NCBI GenBank assembly: GCA_045124495.1
Contig: JBGVLX010000112.1
Location: forward strand, 1-33,165
Direction of reading: 5' to 3'
Origin: RGIG1668 sp045124495
GTDB lineage: Bacteria; Bacillota; Clostridia; Lachnospirales; Lachnospiraceae
Length of the DNA stretch: 33,165 nucleotides
Below the pieces are notes generated by a model. It was not told where the DNA came from. It did not search any database and saw only the letters and a list, made by a program, of their open reading frames with translations. Shown here one piece after another: positions 32,054 through 33,165 of this stretch (its first letter is position 1; each line of letters opens with the position of its first letter). Position numbers and translations under genes: made by a program.

Positions 32054-32968
32054 TTAATTCTTGAATTTTACCAAAAGTTGTTGGAAGTATTCCGGTAATG
32101 GGGCCTCAAATTCAATATATTCTTTCGTTGTAGGATGAATAAAACCAAGAACTTTGGCATGTAATGTTTGTCCCTGAAGTTTAAAATCGTTTTTCTGGCT
32201 ACCATAGACACTATCACCTAATAAAGGATGATGAATGCTTGCCATATGGACTCGAATTTGATGTGTTCTCCCTGTTTCTAACCTGCACTCGATATAATTA
32301 TAAAGGTGATTCAAATGATCCAATACAGTATAATGTGTAATAGCAGGTTTGCCATTTGGGGTAATGGCCATTTTTTTTCTATCATTTTGATTTCGTCCTA
32401 TTGCACCTTCAATTGTTCCGGAATCCACAGAAAAATTATGACACACAATAGCATGATATTTTCTGGTAATAGAATGAACTTTCAGCTGGTCACTGATAAA
32501 TTGATGGGATGTGTTATTTTTACAGACAACCAACACCCCGGTTGTGTCCATATCGATTCTATGGACAATTCCAGGTCTTAATACACCATTGATGGAAGAA
32601 AGAGAATCTTTACAATGATATAATAAGCCATTTACCAGAGTATTTTCATAATGTCCAGCGCTAGGATGTACAACCATTCCCTTGGGTTTGTTGATAATAA
32701 TGATATCTGCATCTTCATAAAGAATATCTAAATTCAAATTTTGCGGTTTTACTTCTAATACCTTAGGTTCCGGTATAGAAATTTCTAACATATCATCTGT
32801 AGACAAACGATAACTTGACTTAATATTATTATGGTTAACTTTAATCATATTATCTTTAATTAATTGTTGAATATAGGACCTGGAATAATCAGGAAAAAAA
32901 TCTGCCAGATACTTATCAATACGTATCTCTTCATAATCTTCTGTAACCGAAATGTTATGCACTTCCAT
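32054..32968 (-). CDS. RluD-family 23S rRNA pseudouridine synthase
   Basis: A 304-residue protein with an N-terminal S4 RNA-binding domain (about 14-75, RIDKYLADFFPDYSRSYIQQ). The RsuA/RluD catalytic domain contains GIVHRIDMDTTG with the nucleophilic Asp. Later motifs are ETGRTHQIRVHMASIHHPLLGD and the C-terminal SPLP-like PLPEYF. It isomerises uridines in 23S rRNA; the exact positions cannot be told from this sequence. The ribosome site (AAAGG) is about 13 bases from the ATG, somewhat far. The palindromic element lies 32 bases upstream of its start. Confidence 0.92.
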   Translation of the reverse strand: MEVHNISVTEDYEEIRIDKYLADFFPDYSRSYIQQLIKDNMIKVNHNNIKSSYRLSTDDMLEISIPEPKVLEVKPQNLNLDILYEDADIIIINKPKGMVVHPSAGHYENTLVNGLLYHCKDSLSSINGVLRPGIVHRIDMDTTGVLVVCKNNTSHQFISDQLKVHSITRKYHAIVCHNFSVDSGTIEGAIGRNQNDRKKMAITPNGKPAITHYTVLDHLNHLYNYIECRLETGRTHQIRVHMASIHHPLLGDSVYGSQKNDFKLQGQTLHAKVLGFIHPTTKEYIEFEAPLPEYFQQLLVKFKN

Positions 32969-33000
32969 GATTTTTTATATCCTTTCATTATTTACTTTCG

Positions 33001-33165
33001 TATAGGTGATTGTGAAACTATCATATTTTATGTGAAAGTGATGTAAAAGAAACAAAACACCGCAGGTACGCTTTCGCTGCGTTCAGCTCGTAGCGGTACT
33101 AAATTCGCGACAAGCCGCTCATTAAGTACCGACGGCTGAACAAGCACCTGCTTATGTATTTGTTT
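33001..33165. repeat. Dispersed palindromic element, copy 2 (cut by window end)
   Basis: The sequence follows copy 1 (6191-6355) base for base at roughly 87-90% identity, without an indel that I can see. The left terminal repeat and the GC-rich core are present; the right end lies outside the window. Core differences include paired changes: GCAGGT/ACCTGC here against GCAGGC/GCCTGC, and GTTCAGC/GCTGAAC here against GTTCGGC/GCCG. It sits upstream of the rluD-like gene, on its promoter side. Confidence 0.85.

Overview
The window is about 33 kb of a low-GC, spore-forming Firmicute chromosome, most likely a gut Lachnospiraceae relative. The evidence is the PolC replicase, L27 with a cleavable N-terminal extension plus its protease Prp, the MEP isoprenoid pathway, two CotF-like small proteins, a SpoIID-like protein and strong AGGAGG ribosome sites. 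Genus assignment is inference. Most of the window is core chromosome. There is no rRNA, transposase, CRISPR array or coherent prophage.

Layout. 1-172: end of a metallo-beta-lactamase-fold gene. 216-1922: an elaborate leader and mgtE (Mg2+ transporter). 2002-6780: translation and GTPase block rplU-prp-rpmA, obgE, yhbY, nadD-yqeK-rsfS, interrupted before rsfS by a dispersed palindromic element. 7029-8610 (minus): lexA with its own SOS operators, then two small spore-coat-like genes. 8785-19885: the conserved block pyrH-frr-uppS-cdsA-dxr-rseP-ispG-polC (UMP kinase, ribosome recycling, lipid carrier and phospholipid synthesis, MEP pathway, site-2 protease, replicase). 19948-23089: a permease, a TtcA-like PP-loop enzyme and nadA. 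23313-27894: tRNA-Glu(CUC), sodA, a SpoIID/peptidoglycan-binding protein, a LexA-controlled YneA-like division inhibitor, a tyrosine recombinase and a second TtcA-like enzyme. 28172-30831: a thioester-domain surface adhesin and a sortase. 31198-32968 (minus): a cytidylate-kinase-like protein and an RluD-type pseudouridine synthase. 33001-end: a second copy of the dispersed element.

Four things deserve most attention. First, the mgtE leader carries a promoter, a 15-codon ORF and a roughly 100-nt hairpin with a T6 tract whose left arm contains the ORF's stop codon, which looks like a translation-coupled attenuator. Second, the two copies of the dispersed palindrome (6191-6403 and 33001-33165) differ by compensatory changes in two helices, so their folding appears to be maintained. 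Third, the surface adhesin ends in a VPQLG motif instead of LPXTG, and the adjacent sortase has no arginine after its catalytic cysteine, so the two may form a non-canonical anchoring pair. Fourth, LexA boxes occur at lexA and at the yneA-like gene 18 kb away, the latter with a box inside the promoter spacer.
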